Origin: Harmothoe impar
Taxonomy: Eukaryota; Annelida; Polychaeta; Phyllodocida; Polynoidae
Reading direction: 5' to 3'
Assembly: GCA_947462335.1 (NCBI GenBank)
Contig: OX381704.1
Coordinates: forward strand, 29,659,955-29,723,954
Length of the DNA: 64,000 nt
Shown: positions 12,872-25,621 of the stretch, in pieces
Position numbering within the stretch: the stretch's first letter is position 1
Layout: the number at the start of each line of letters is the position of its first letter
Position numbers and translations under genes: made by a program
The notes under the pieces: generated by a model
The model's input: only the letters and a program-made list of their open reading frames with translations
Database searches by the model: none
What the model was told of the DNA's origin: nothing

Positions 12872-15800
12872 CAGAATGATCATTGGGAAATGGAGGATGT
12901 GCAGGGTTTTTACACGTCTCCATTTTTGAAAGAGCCCCCTATAAACGTTAATATACAGCTATATGAAACTATTGGGCCCCAATAAAAAATCCTTGCCCTC
13001 TCCCAACAAAAACTTGCTTCTGTGCCACTTGAATGGATAAATAGTACTTCGTGCTATTGTTTGGGATAAGGTGCACATGTATATCACATTATAGTATTAC
13101 CATCTATTCTTGCAGATAGGTGAAAGCTATATATTGTAATGGTATGAATTGACTGCCCCCCACCCGCCAATAGCCTTCTTAATTTTAATACGGCATTTCA
13201 GTGATTTTAAACCGTTAAAATAACTATGTTGAGCATGGTTTCCAAGTCAGTGAAATTAAAGAAAAAAAAAGGTTATTATGTTATTGAACCCAAAAACAAA
13301 ACAAAACAAAACGAAACAAAACAATAGAAATTCCATAGCTGTCCAAATGGAGTGTATGATTTCGTTTTATTTTCCATATTTTATTTTACGAAACAACGGC
13401 ATCTCGGGTTGTAAATTGAACAGTATTTTATCACCGAGATCTGTCATAAAACATCCAGCCCATCTCAGCTTGAATCCATTAGTCATGTCAGTAATGAACC
13501 TGGCAGGAAAGGGAAGGACGTGGTGATTTCCATTTAATCATCGCAGTTTCTGACCCTTTTCTTTCTATCCCTTTTGACCACTGTTGAGGGAGTATAGATT
13601 ATGGTGTACAATCAGAGGATCAACTCGTGGTATATTGGTATATTAGAGTATGCCTACTTCATTGTGTATAGGTGTGTAGCCGACCTATATCCATTGCATA
13701 CCAGAAGAGACCATTGCATATCAGGAGGGATGCCTTGATATTCCATTATGTTTTTGTGCTTTTGCTTTTACAATCATTTGAGCCTTCAAAGTTGTTTGTG
13801 AGAACTAGAATGATGCCATGTTTGGCTTCCACATTAACGATATGAAGTGCGCTGATTCCCACCCAGTCCGCACGTCACTACTGCATGTGGCGACATCTCG
13901 TGCATTCTGAGGGAACACAATATATTATGGCAATGCTTCATCACGTTGTGGAATGATAAATGGTAGAAATATGTTTGTACATGTGTATTAACGTTTGAAC
14001 CAACGACGATTATACGATTTCAATATATGTCATGTTGTAACCAGTACATCTCATTGGGTCGCAAGTAACAAATCACCCAACGACATCTGTTACACTCAAA
14101 GCAGAAAGAACTGTCCATCGTGAAGAGAAATGGGCATTTAATTTCTCAATTTACCAGAATCAGTGCTACATATACATATCAACATGGGGCTATCTGTATA
14201 CTGCAGGTACGCCGGTGTGCTGCCAGTGTACTTAAGCTATTAATGTACCGACTGGAGACGGATACTGTGTCCTACAGCAACGTATGATACACACTAACGG
14301 TAATACTCTGGTAGCACATCATATTTAAAAGCCAACTACAGTGCCTAAAATGATTCTATGGCTGTATTAATACATAATGTATATCTATTAAAACCTACAG
14401 TTAACTTTTAATCAGTTAATTTTACTATTAGAAACTTCTGATGTGTAGGATAAAAGTATATCTTTCTGTACCCCCTCCACCAGCACAAAACCATGCATAA
14501 CGGTGAAGTGGACCAAATGAGTGGACGTACCACTACAGCGCTGACATCTCGTGTTCTGCTACAGTACTACACGGGATAGTGCTACATCCCAACACCAGAC
14601 GTCGTCCAGCTACCTACTCATGTCCTAGCTACGGTGTCCCAGAATGGGTCATAGTTTCTCGTCTATGGCAATACTATTCCATCGTGTAATGTTAATGATT
14701 GGGGTTTGCAATATACTGATAACAAAAGCCAAATATGTATGTTTATTTGGGTATACTGTTATATCATAAAGAGACACCTAGAGAAAAGTCGTGTGTCGGA
14801 TATAATATAATTTACGTGCTTTGAACAATGTAAGTGTTGCCTTTTAGTGTTGGCAGAGAGGGCATATTTAATATGCATAATGTACCTGTGTGGTGCAATA
14901 TAGGCCACTTCCCCATAGCTCGGTGTACTAGACACTATGCCCTAGTAATTTACTCCCCCTTGCTCCCCACTCCAAATCCTATTGCAATTTGAGAAAGAGC
15001 CTATCCTAAGGGAACACATATTCCAAAGGACCTTTCAATGTTGGCCAGACAGTGTGTATTGTTTCTATACTTTAAAGACACAACCATACATAATGTTTTA
15101 GTGTCCATCAGATCCACTCCAGACGATCACCTCTGCGGAGTCTGCCACCCATCATTTACTACGACTTCACCCCTCTCACAATATCAACGGACCAGTGCCA
15201 GGTCGACCATTTACCCCATGCCTGTTCCCCTCCCACCCCCACCATCCGTCACTATAGGGTAGGGTGGTGGTTTTTGGGAGACGGCCAGACACACCTACAT
15301 CACCCTCAGTAACCGCCACTGACGCCAGGTCTGAAAGGACACTTAGCAGGTACTGATGGACGTGTCTAAAATATTCATGCATCAAATGGCACATAATGGT
15401 GTAATCAGAGTAAAAGTAAAGGGCGAAATGCTGTAGACTACATGTATAATCTATAACTCACTTCATACCTTCTTGTATATTTCCCATATACGTATACAAC
15501 ATAATGTTATCTGAGTAACTGATATTAATTCATTAGGCCACATCAAGGTCAATGGTATTTGGAGGATTCAGAAATATTGACAACTCTGATGTCATAGCCC
15601 TGCTTACTCCACAATGTACCCTCACCTGGCTGTTAGTGTATCCCATGATACTATATATATATACATGTATATGTCCCGCATCTCTGTCCAATACATGTAC
15701 TAAATACTGTACATGTAGGATAGGTAGTATTCAAACCTGAATCTACAGTGAATCACCTAAAATTAGCCAAATACTGTATACATGTATGTACTAGCTGTAT

Positions 15801-18061
15801 TATCATATCTAAGATACATGACATATCCAGATGGGGCTTTGGGTAGAATAACTGACATACATATTTATGGTGTCAGTTTTGAGTTAGCACTGCAGGGACA
15901 TGGTAATCACAAAGAAAATAACTACCAATAGGCCTACGATGTTCAATACACAATGCACATGATATCTTCTATCATTTATGAGCATGACACAACGTATATG
16001 ATAAAGTGTTGCTAAGTATGAAGTATAATTGTATCATATAGAAGGTCATGGTAGGCAGGAATCCAATGGTCAGTAACTTGCATTTGGGTAGCACTAGCAG
16101 CCTATGAAGTTTGAAGTTTAATTGATTTATTGGCTTTAAATCAATACATAAATGTTGTTCTTCATAATAAAGCCATTTGGATACCGGCTTGTCACACATC
16201 CGACGCAAGAATAATACAGTGATCCATACCGAAGTACAGATGATTATAATGCACAGTGTTACAAGTCAAAATGAATTACAGTATCAATCATGGTACACAC
16301 GTACGCCATGTAGGACCTCTCACTAAGAGTAAAGGATGTAAGGAAAAAATGGTTTCCACGAGCAATTAGTGTTGTTAGAATCATTGCTCCTACATACACA
16401 CAGCCTACACTTTAATACAACACAACACTCCTATACAACCAGTGCACTCTAGCGCATTTATGCATATGTAAGTATGAGGTACATAGTATATAGGCGTGTA
16501 GCTTGTTGAATTTTCAACCAATGAGATAACTCCCTGGTCTTCACTGCGGAATTCTTAGGGGGCATTATGTAACAGCCTGTACCAATTGTGATTGTTGAAT
16601 CGGTGCTTATCTCGCCAGTTACCAGATCAAGCAATGGTGCCCCCTACTAAGGAACCTGCAACCTCGGTATAGTATATGTAGTCCCCCTGTGGACAGTAGA
16701 TGGCCAGTGGTGCCGACCGTGAGTAGTATAGAACAAGAGGACGCTGCTGCAGGCAACACTGCCAATAGAAATACCTGTCTGTTGATCTAGATATACATAA
16801 CAGTAGTGATCTTGAATAGGAAGGTCCTAGTGAGCCATAATGATGTGTAAGTGACAGAGATGCCACGCCCTGGCCGTTAAAATGTAGGAAAACGCCAACT
16901 TCTGGTGATTTTTTGGTAGGGAAATTATATATCGTAGTACAGAAAGTCAAGTGAAAATGCTTTTTCAGGCATCTCTGAGTTGACTAGATCTATATAACAT
17001 GTACACATCGGGACGTGATATCCCTGCTGTGAGGTGCCGCGACTAGCCTACTGTGTCGGCGGTGGGTCATTCCCGGAAATCGCTAACCCTTGCGTCCCTG
17101 GTCCCCCACAGCCCACACTATGGGCCAGTGTGACCTTGAGATAACTCCCTCTACCCACTCTCATCCCTCCCTCTACTTACCATCTCAATTCAGAGATATG
17201 TAAGAGTATAGGATCTAAGTTCTAACTAGTATCGGAATACTTAATTCATGCAAATAAACAGTATGCGTCAATGTCAAGCCTGGTAGGAATTTATCACTAT
17301 AGTCCATGAATTTATGCCAACTCGTCCCTTATCTTGTTTCACATCGATGAATGCCTTCGATATTACTGGTATGCTGTGCACCGATTGCAAGAAGCAGGTA
17401 TAATGTACATGTATTACTTGTTTACTACTGTAGTACGTTGTAATCAATGGATGTATATTTTCAAAAATACTATCTGCATTGATAGATGTACGTGCAATCA
17501 AGTTTTAGTAATGCAACTGTTGGAAACATACAAGGTCAACGCCTATATATATGTGTGATTTGGGGCATTGTGAAAAGGGCATTTTCTGCTGCAATGTGTC
17601 GGATGTCCTAGAACAGGGACACCACAGCAGACACTGTCGTCTACAACAATATGTTACCAGACTAGTGCCCCCACCGGGGCCATACAGACACGGGTCTGTA
17701 AATGGATGGTATGGACAAAGCTGCACACCCTTCCTCTCTGTCTCTGTCCCTATCTTTATCCTAGCTTGAGGACAATGTTACCCCCAATCAGTTTGTTATC
17801 ATCCCTCCTTCAGGATCATATTGAAATGTGGATTTTTAGCACCTATCCGGCTTTTTTCTATCGAGCATCAATTCGCATGATAGAATGTAAAATATTAGTA
17901 CAAATGTACCCTTCCATGTCCCCTTTTGTGTACAGAATATAGCAATAAAGGAAATGTTATTTACATGGCATTTGGTGTAGAACAGCAGTGGTGTCAGTAG
18001 AATACTACCTAAAACACTTGGTGTTGCCAACCTGGTATAATTTTGTTTTGCATGTACACAG
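12872..18061. other. Host non-coding sequence, no supported gene
   Basis: A+T-leaning sequence with many TACATGTA-type words and only short open frames of no recognisable composition. An AAACA-type short tandem run lies at about 13295-13325. I see no RNA gene or clear repeat boundary. Confidence 0.55.
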
Positions 18062-18193
18062 TATTTGGAGAAGGAATTCAAAGAAACAAATGAAGCACTG
18101 ACATCCCTATCATCAGCTTATCGACATGTGAAGTCTGGTTTCAATACTGTCTTTATCCCCAAGCGATGTGAAGCTATTCCTGCTAGTTCCTAA
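18062..18193 (+). other. Possible exon, unidentified
   Basis: A pyrimidine-rich tract ending in ACACAG directly precedes a 43-codon open stretch. It is rich in Glu, Lys, Ser and Leu and looks helical (LEKEFKETNEALTSLSSAYR) before a stop at 18191. An in-frame stop lies upstream, so it could only be coding as a spliced terminal exon. I do not recognise the protein and have no partner exon, so this is a weak call. Confidence 0.22.
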
Positions 18194-20379
18194 TGCTGCC
18201 ACCTGAGCGTGGTGGTGACGGAGATGCCTGTGGTTACCGCGGGGCACTCCAGGTGGCACCAGCAGTCACTAGAGGTGTATTTTGGCAGTCAGCCCAGACA
18301 CATGGCCCCAGCCTCAGCCCACACATGCGACAGACGTCGGGAACACCGGCTAGAAAATACACCCACACAGTATCTTGTGGTATTTTACACCTCAGCTATA
18401 GCTATACATTCGGGTCCAATAATTATATCACTAATGATTTGCTCATCCTGCTAATTGACCCTTATTAGCAAACTGTTGAAACAGTAACAGCTATATAATT
18501 CTAGGTAAAAAATTAAGGAATCTTATCCTGGAGAAGACTAGCAAAGACCAGCAAATTTATTCATAACGTGGATATCTGCCCAACCACCTCCAACACACAC
18601 CTACCACTGTCCTGTACATAAGAATTCTCAGCAATAATATCCACATAATTGCATTTGACTATGTCTGGTTTTTCTGCGCATGTAACAACCTCAAGAATTG
18701 TTTTACTGTTTGTGTGGACTTGTCTGCTAATGCCCTCATGGTATTAACGTATCCTTTTTTCTGCACAGATGCTAATAGGTGTTTTATTGTTTCTGGGGCG
18801 GACACATAAAGGCCTGTAAAGAGCTCCTGCTGACAGGTCATGCATTAAGTATCAGCAGGTAATGGGCGCCCAGCATGCTGCCGGTATCACACCCTCCAGG
18901 GTGGTGTGTGTGTGTGTGTGTTGGGGGGGGGGGTGGTCAGAGGGTGTGGTCATGGCTGTAGGTATAGGCAAAATCTGAGCACATAACGGGGCCCTTGCTG
19001 AGGGGATCCCAATGTCCCATATCCATTTTAAGAAATTGCCATGTCGCCATATTGATTTTAAGTAATGGCAATGTCTTTATACTGATTTTAAAAAATGGCC
19101 CATGTCCCTATCTATTTTTTCCTCCTGTCCCATGTCACCAAGCCCCAAAATGGTCCATGTTGCCGTGTCGAATTTAGGGGTCTAGGGCCATTATAACGTG
19201 GCGGGATATCAAGGATCAAACAGTCATTATCAAATCGTATTATCACTGTTCTTGTCCGTTATATTCTGGCCCAATGCTGTCGTGTCTATGTATACATACA
19301 TGGATTCTGTACTATAAACTACATCATTGATATTTCCTTATCAAGAGCTTACACAATGTATAATGTGTGTTCACATGGATATACTATTGATATATAGAGT
19401 AAGGGACGAAGATAAGACAGCACGCCTGCCACAGAAAGGAGGGACTACATGACGTCGATGCACGCCTCTTTCTTATATTTATGTTACCTCTCACAGTGAA
19501 CACTTCCTCAAGGACCTTGAGGTGCTCTTTCCTGATGATAGTCCAAGGAGCCAGATTTTTTAATATTCCACAGGCATGTTCATAACTAATGGGGATTTAA
19601 ATTATTTGCGACGGAAACATTGTTATGACACAAATTTATTCCACATGACATGCATTATACTTTTCCCCAAGTCCTTAGGACTATTTCTATGTTATTACTG
19701 AATCTATACAGGGGTTCCATAAAGAACATTGATGGACATGTGCGTTATATTACGATATTGTTAATAGTGTTACACTATTGTTAACAGAATGCACATGTCA
19801 GGTATATTTGTACACCGACGGCACATACCTGGTGCTACTCACACGTGGCTCATATTATCAACACTCACCTGACATTATACATTATACATGGACACAATAA
19901 TGATAGGTGACACGTTAATAACAATAATACAGAGTAATCAGAAACAGTGATTTGCCACATGGTCATGATAGGATCTACCAGTGTATTGGCAGCGTGGAAC
20001 ACGTTCTCCTAATTTTTAGGAACAATGAGGATTTCTATCTAGGGTGCTGAATTTGATTAGATCGATGGAAAAGATTATGCCGTGCCAATTAGGCTCTCTA
20101 AGCCAGTTGGTACTGAAACTGAGTGGAGTATACCTCAGAATATGAACTACTAGTAAAGAGTAAATGCAGGAATCTGGATCTAGGGGCCTATATCAGGGAC
20201 GGATCCCTGTCAGTGCGACTTTAGTTGAAGATGGGGGAGGCCTTTTTTTCCTTTACACTTTTTGTCATTTACTTCGTAAACAAAAACTATTTACACCTTT
20301 AAAAAAAATTACTTTACAACCCCTGGACCCCCCCTCCCCCCCCAAAAAAAAATGAAGAGAAAAGGAAAGCAGTCATAAG
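18194..20379. other. Non-coding, with GT microsatellite and short minisatellite
   Basis: Contains a (GT)n run at about 18902-18921 followed by a G-run. A degenerate tandem repeat lies at about 19000-19130, with units of about 35 bp built around ATTTTAA...ATGGC and CATGTC. No supported gene. A reverse-strand 60-codon frame at 18659-18841 has protein-like composition but no supporting context. Confidence 0.5.
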
Positions 20380-20600
20380 CCCTGACATTATGTGGGCAGC
20401 AGCTAGAACCGTGTGGACACAAGCTGTTAGGTTCGAGTCCCATCGGGGTTGGTGCTGACAGCCGTGTCGGTGTGATAGGTAGGGTGAGTGGGATCAAACT
20501 GCCGTCACGCCCCAGTACACTGACCCACCCTGTGTCACTGGTGGTTAACCCCACCAGGGTCAGGGCACGAGTCATCCTTCTACACCCCAGCCAACAGCCA
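20380..20600 (+). repeat. Possible tRNA-derived SINE
   Basis: GGTTCGAGTCC at 20430-20440 matches the RNA polymerase III B-box consensus at every fixed position and is followed by a CATCGGGG-like segment, a common SINE head arrangement. The A-box candidate upstream (around 20393) is degenerate, and I cannot fold a tRNA cloverleaf. The boundaries are guesses. Confidence 0.3.
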
Positions 20601-23600
20601 GGGTGGACACTGTAAACACTCCCTGGAGTATATTTATGTCTATAATGTGTCGGTTGTTTTCATGGTCTTTTAACACATGTATTTTGTTAACTTTTACCAA
20701 GATGAACCTATTGGACAACACAAACATTTTGGTTGTTCTTCTGCACATGTGTGATGTCATTTTGTCAAAAAACAAACAAACATACTACCTATATAACCAC
20801 TTTACATTGAGGCATAGGGATAGAGAGGGTCCCTCTCTAGGCCAAACATTAATTTCTTTTACTTTGCCTGAAAAGTACCCAAAAATTGACTCGCAAACTT
20901 CAGCACCGTCTCGCCTACAACGTCGTCGCCTCGTGGACTATCAAATAGACTCTGAAATAGCCCTAAAATTACTTAAAATATGAATATTTTTTCAGCATTG
21001 AATAAAAGTCTCTAGGGTCAGCCCTGTTCTGCTAGGTAGGGTCAGGTAACCTGAAACACACCTTTTTTATTTGGCCCTATCTCTGATTTAGGCGAGATAT
21101 GGAATATGGTACATACGTGTGTGTATTACCATCGCCACAACAAATATGTTAGACACAGCTCTGAGTTTTATTGGGGGAACAAATCCAATATAAAGCTAAA
21201 CAATTGTGCTACGTTGTGATTTACAAAATCTAGTAGTATTGTTCATATTCTCCAGCCCCTCACTGTGTCAACTAATTTGAGCCATGGCAACCAATTATAA
21301 TTGAGAGTGTGGTGGGCGGGTCTGCACTATGGTAATGCCAAGGGCCCATCTCGGGGGGGGGGGGGGTGAACCTACCCTACCTCTCAGCACACATTGATGA
21401 AGTACCAGCACATCACCCGATGACCACTATCAATTAGCCTCAATAAAGACTTCCACACACTGCCTATTGAGTGGCTTTAATCGCCGATAGCATCGTTAGA
21501 CAGGGTATTTCCAAACCATTGTTAGAAATACAGGGTTTCCAGGCATGACTCATCGTAAAAAGGTCCTAATGCGAAGGGCCAGCATGGGCTATAAAACTGA
21601 TGAGGATACGGGTCATCTACGCCATCAGTGGTGTGCAGTTGTGTGTTAGATGATTTTAAATATATAATTTAGTGACAAATAATTCATCACTATGGCTTGG
21701 GCATTTATGTTCATATCATAACTCATAGCAAGTTCCAACGTGTGCTATAACATCCCATCACTAAATTGTGTATATGTCACACCAGTTAATGTGTCATGGT
21801 ATTTCAATACGAAGAATATAACAAAATGCATACCGGGTAGTCTCAATTGAGATATCCCCCCAAATGAGGTCACTTTCTGTATTGCAGTGCTAAATCCCTG
21901 TGACCTTAAGGAACTGGGACTCAACCTTGTTTCATTAATCTGAATGAGGTGATGTGGGAGACCCATAATCGGATACTAACCCCGTAAATCCGGGGTCTGC
22001 ATGGGGTGAGTTATCACCCGGCTATTGGTGGCCCCAACCTCTCCCTCCCCCCTCCCCCATTCCTCTCTACCTCCCCTCTCCAATCCCATATTATCTGTCT
22101 GCAGAGTGTGATGACGGGCTTCGGTCTGGTCATTATTCACCATGTAGGGGAGCGCGACATACTTTTTTTCTGAGAGTATTCCCAGTATTAATTGCACTTA
22201 TATATATATATATTATCATATACATTTGTGTTTGAATATAATGCATTACTTGGCTTATCATGCATAATCAGAAGCCCTGACATTTAAAAAGTAAGGAACT
22301 TGGGAAGGGCGATTGGAGCGGGTGGGAGGGGCGGGGGTTTGACATGCCATTATGGTCTGACGACCATTAGACATACATTGTAGTTTAATAATTTCTTAAT
22401 TTGCACTAGAGAATAATTCGAGAAAAGAAACAAATCATTTGGTCTGTTTGCATTTGTAGTAGGTGTTTTGTCTACCCCGTGCCCATTTACCATGTTAATG
22501 AGGGGTCCCTGGTGAGCTGCACTGAGACGTGAGTGGACTGACAGACATGGAGCTGACCTTAGACAGTGAGTGCTAACCTTGGTCAGTCACACCATAAAGC
22601 TGTACGTCCAACACAGCGATCTGCAACCTAGGGGGCTAGCTATGCAGGTATTGTGTGGCTGGATCTATGATCCTACCACTTGGATCCACTGAAAAGGGGG
22701 GAGAGACTGGCAATGCTATCAAATGAAGTTATCACCAACACAGAGTCATTTGATCGTAAATATAACCCCACCTCCTCTATAAAGGCCGATAGTACTTTGG
22801 TCCATAGTGCCGGCTCGCTCACCTTCGACTGTTAGTGGAGGGCAGTGCCTTTAGATAATCAAGTTGCTAGATTGTTGTTGGATATAGATGCAACGTTTTA
22901 TCTAGCATATTACAAGTCAAATTATAGAGACTTGACTGTGGGTACCAGGGCAGTAATATTAGGGATGGCTCAGCTTAGTAGCCCAGAAGGAATCTGGCCC
23001 ACATTCCTGGCTGTGATAACATGGCGAGGCCCGTGTTCAGGTGGGTGAGTCAGAGGGGTGTAGTAGTGCCAGGGGTGGTGGACATGAATCATGATGTGTC
23101 CAGGTGAGACGACCTGACCACCTGCCTCCTCCACACCTACAACCCCCTCCCCCCCAGGGCTGCCACCACCATTAGCGCCTTGGATGTGTATCCCTTCGCC
23201 TGCACTGGTTTCTATTTCATAGCCTTTTTTTCTATTTTTTTTGGTCCTTTTTTGGGTATTTTTTTCTGTCGTTGCCATAGACCCTATATAATAGCAAGTG
23301 CTAAAACAGACCATGTGCCTTGTTCTACAATCAGCATGTATAGTGGTTATGGTCTACCACTGTCTGGTTCCACTTAGGACTACATTATATACTCATATAC
23401 CATAGCATTACATGTACACACACGCACCACCCAGTGCATCAAGAGTGGTTCTCCTGATATATAATATCAACCACATGTTGTAATAGCAATACCTTATAAA
23501 CTCCCTAAGCCACCTCCCACCACCGATCAGATCCTACAGAGGACTTACCCATCTGTAATTTAGAGTTCTCTCAATCTAAAGACACCGTCGACAAGTTAAC

Positions 23601-24327
23601 ACTGATTTAGCGGCCTCCTGCGCGTTATGAGGTATAGTGGGTTAAAGGTGCATGTCGTTCACAGGGTATAGGGGGTTAAAGGGGATGTCGCCAGTAGGGT
23701 TTGGGGGGGGGTGGTAAGGTGCATGTCGTTATAGAGGTAACCAGGCCCTGAGGCAGGGGGACATTGGTGAGTGGAGGTTGGGGGGGGGGGGGACCAACAT
23801 CTTACACCTGGTAGGCACGGATGTCTCTGAGCAGCTCACTAGGCATGCCCACTGAGCACCTGACAAGGAACACAGACGGCAACCATGACCAGCTCACAGA
23901 GCAGCTCAGTGGTGCAGACATGCAGTATAACAGAGCTGCTCACAGGCACCCCTTCTTGGGGCTTTCATAGGGTTAAGTGCAGGGGCGTATTTATACATGA
24001 CCTACCCATACAATAACACATAAAATAAAGATGCCGATGCGGTCTCTTTCGAGTTGTTGAACACAAATAATACAAGGATATTTCTTGAAAAAATAATGAC
24101 ACAATACAAGCGTATTTCTTGATAAAATGATTACATCACCTTTCTAGATTTGGCTAGTCATTGACCGGATATTGTCATCAATATAAACTGAGAGCGTGAA
24201 GTGAGCCATGAGATGCAATGCAGAGCGACATATGAGAGACGCTATCCATAATCCTAACATGAGGCACCATTCTTCCTAGTAACAAGTGGTTGTTACAAGA
24301 AACCAGGAAGTGACCTGCAATATCTCA
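20601..24327. other. Host non-coding sequence, no supported gene
   Basis: Gene-poor sequence up to the Polinton insertion site. It holds G-runs at about 21354-21366 and 23782-23792 and a (TA)n run at about 22199-22212. A patch at 23826-23945 is rich in GAGCAGCTC-type words. The open frames are short and unconvincing. Confidence 0.55.
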
Positions 24328-24333
24328 GTTAGC
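24328..24333. repeat. Target-site duplication, left copy (GTTAGC)
   Basis: GTTAGC directly abuts the first base of the left inverted repeat and is repeated exactly at 42789-42794. Six base pairs is the duplication length known for Polinton/Maverick integration. Confidence 0.95.
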
Positions 24334-24638
24334 AGTAGTATATAGGAGCATATTCAGCGCGTAGTAAACGGGTGCATCTAGGTCAGTTGACACTTGCAGA
24401 ACGGAAGTGACCTCTGTCAACCAATCAGAAGCTTCTAAATGACAGGAAGTGACGTCATCAGAGGTCATGACATACTTTACAAGCTTCTGATTGGCTAGTA
24501 CAATGTCAACATGACCTACTTCACTTGTACACGTGTTGAAGACCACGTGCTTATAATAAATGTCAACAATGACACGTGTTTAAGACCACGTGGTTGAAAT
24601 AAATGTCAACAATGACATTGAGTAATGCCGTCACATGC
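24334..24638 (+). repeat. Left terminal inverted repeat
   Basis: Aligns in inverse orientation with 42497-42788. The outer 30 bp (24334-24363) are identical to the complement of 42759-42788, and a further 34-bp block (24380-24413) is identical to the complement of 42709-42742. Inner parts have substitutions and small indels, and the match fades after a shared GTCACATGC. In protein-primed elements the repeat ends serve as replication origins. Confidence 0.93.
24380..24592 (+). promoter_or_regulatory. Promoter-like transcription-factor site cluster in the left repeat
   Basis: Seen directly: an ETS-type CGGAAGTGA at 24402-24410; an ETS/CRE composite GGAAGTGACGTCA at 24445-24457; a 14-bp exact inverted pair CCAATCAGAAGCTT at 24421-24434 with its complement at 24481-24494; and four CACGTG E-boxes at 24530, 24544, 24573 and 24587. 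Two copies of an approximately 43-bp direct repeat ending ATGTCAACAATGAC carry the E-boxes. Adenovirus inverted repeats likewise carry host factor sites next to the origin; the function here is inferred. Confidence 0.55.
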
Positions 24639-24677
24639 TAAAGACAAACACAAGGCAAGAAATATTATTTTGGTTAC

Positions 24678-24683
24678 TTTATT
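24678..24683 (-). terminator. Polyadenylation signal overlapping the stop codon
   Basis: On the minus strand AATAAA shares its first base with the last base of the TGA stop of the Cys-rich orphan gene (TGAATAAA). This gives a compact gene end just inside the inverted repeat. Confidence 0.55.
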
Positions 24684-25621
24684 CACATTTTATACTTTGT
24701 ACAGTTCTTGCACACAAACAAGTCATGACCATTCCCTGCAATGTTACACATGATGCAGAAAGAACGATTGGTTGTGAAACCTTTCTGGCCTTTCCAAGAA
24801 ACACCTCGAGTATTCCAAGTACTCACCCAACCAGTCCCCATCTTCACAATTTTAGATAGTTTCACATCAAACAATGACTGAGCTAGAAAGTATTCGCGAT
24901 TGTTTCTCACACCTGGAGTCAGGGCATTCAAGTAATCAGTTTTGAAACTGACTTCATACGAAAAATGCTGTAACACAGCTGTGAGAGACAAAGCTTTCAA
25001 CTCTAGAGTAGCTTGCAGACACGTGAAACACACATTGTAAGCGATATCTGAAGGGTTCATCGGAACATTACACCTACAGAATGCGCCTATAATAGGTGAT
25101 TCACGTAACACTTCGTTAAACTCCATGAAGCTCTTGAAACTCCCTAGAGTGTATCTAGCATAGTGTCTGGGGCAAGTCAGAGAGTTATGCATTTGATACA
25201 CAGCAATGGTGAAATCTGCAACGAATATAGGCAGATTCAATGTGGATTGCTCTATACACTGAGTGTATGCATCCCAGAAAGCTTCATGGAAATCTCTGTA
25301 CACATGTATACTGGAAAAACAGCGCTCAACAACATCAGGTAAGGTTCCTCTAAAATAGCTAATATTATTTACAGGTATGAACTCCCAGAAGAAATGACCT
25401 CTACAACCACAAGTCAAAGCTGTGTCGAAGTTACGAGGTGACACTGGTTTTACATGAGTTGTAATGCGTGGGGGTGTATGAACATTTTTCTCACTTTCAC
25501 GTGGTGAGAGAGTTGGTGGTGAAGCATCAAGTCTAGAACTACAACTACCATATATAGAACTGTACATACTGACAGAGTCAAGGATATCGTCTATTTTTGA
25601 CGTCAACTTGCTGTCAGCCAT
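24683..25621 (-). CDS. Cys-rich orphan protein, putative zinc-binding (312 aa)
   Basis: I do not recognise this protein. The first ATG of the frame is at 25621 (MADSKLTSKIDD); the frame stays open upstream but without an ATG. The N-terminal 60 or so residues are Ser/Pro-rich and look disordered. A cysteine-containing globular region follows: CGCRGHF near residue 72, CRCNVP near residue 178, and a C-terminal C-x2-C-x11-C-x2-C cluster (FCIMCN...FVCKNC) ending at the last few residues, which looks like a zinc ribbon or knuckle. The gene sits directly against the left inverted repeat and is transcribed towards the terminus, with its polyadenylation signal overlapping the stop. The position suits an accessory or early gene, but that is inference. 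The protein could be a DNA-binding or host-interaction factor. Confidence 0.8.
   Translation of the reverse strand: MADSKLTSKIDDILDSVSMYSSIYGSCSSRLDASPPTLSPRESEKNVHTPPRITTHVKPVSPRNFDTALTCGCRGHFFWEFIPVNNISYFRGTLPDVVERCFSSIHVYRDFHEAFWDAYTQCIEQSTLNLPIFVADFTIAVYQMHNSLTCPRHYARYTLGSFKSFMEFNEVLRESPIIGAFCRCNVPMNPSDIAYNVCFTCLQATLELKALSLTAVLQHFSYEVSFKTDYLNALTPGVRNNREYFLAQSLFDVKLSKIVKMGTGWVSTWNTRGVSWKGQKGFTTNRSFCIMCNIAGNGHDLFVCKNCTKYKM

Noticed and set aside
18659..18841. Reverse-strand 60-codon frame with protein-like composition
   Set aside because: An acceptor-like CAG is present, but a different frame becomes open halfway through, with no recognisable product; possible transposon or exon relic only.
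20603..20983. 126-codon plus-strand frame
   Set aside because: Mixed hydrophobic composition with no conserved motif; no context for a gene.
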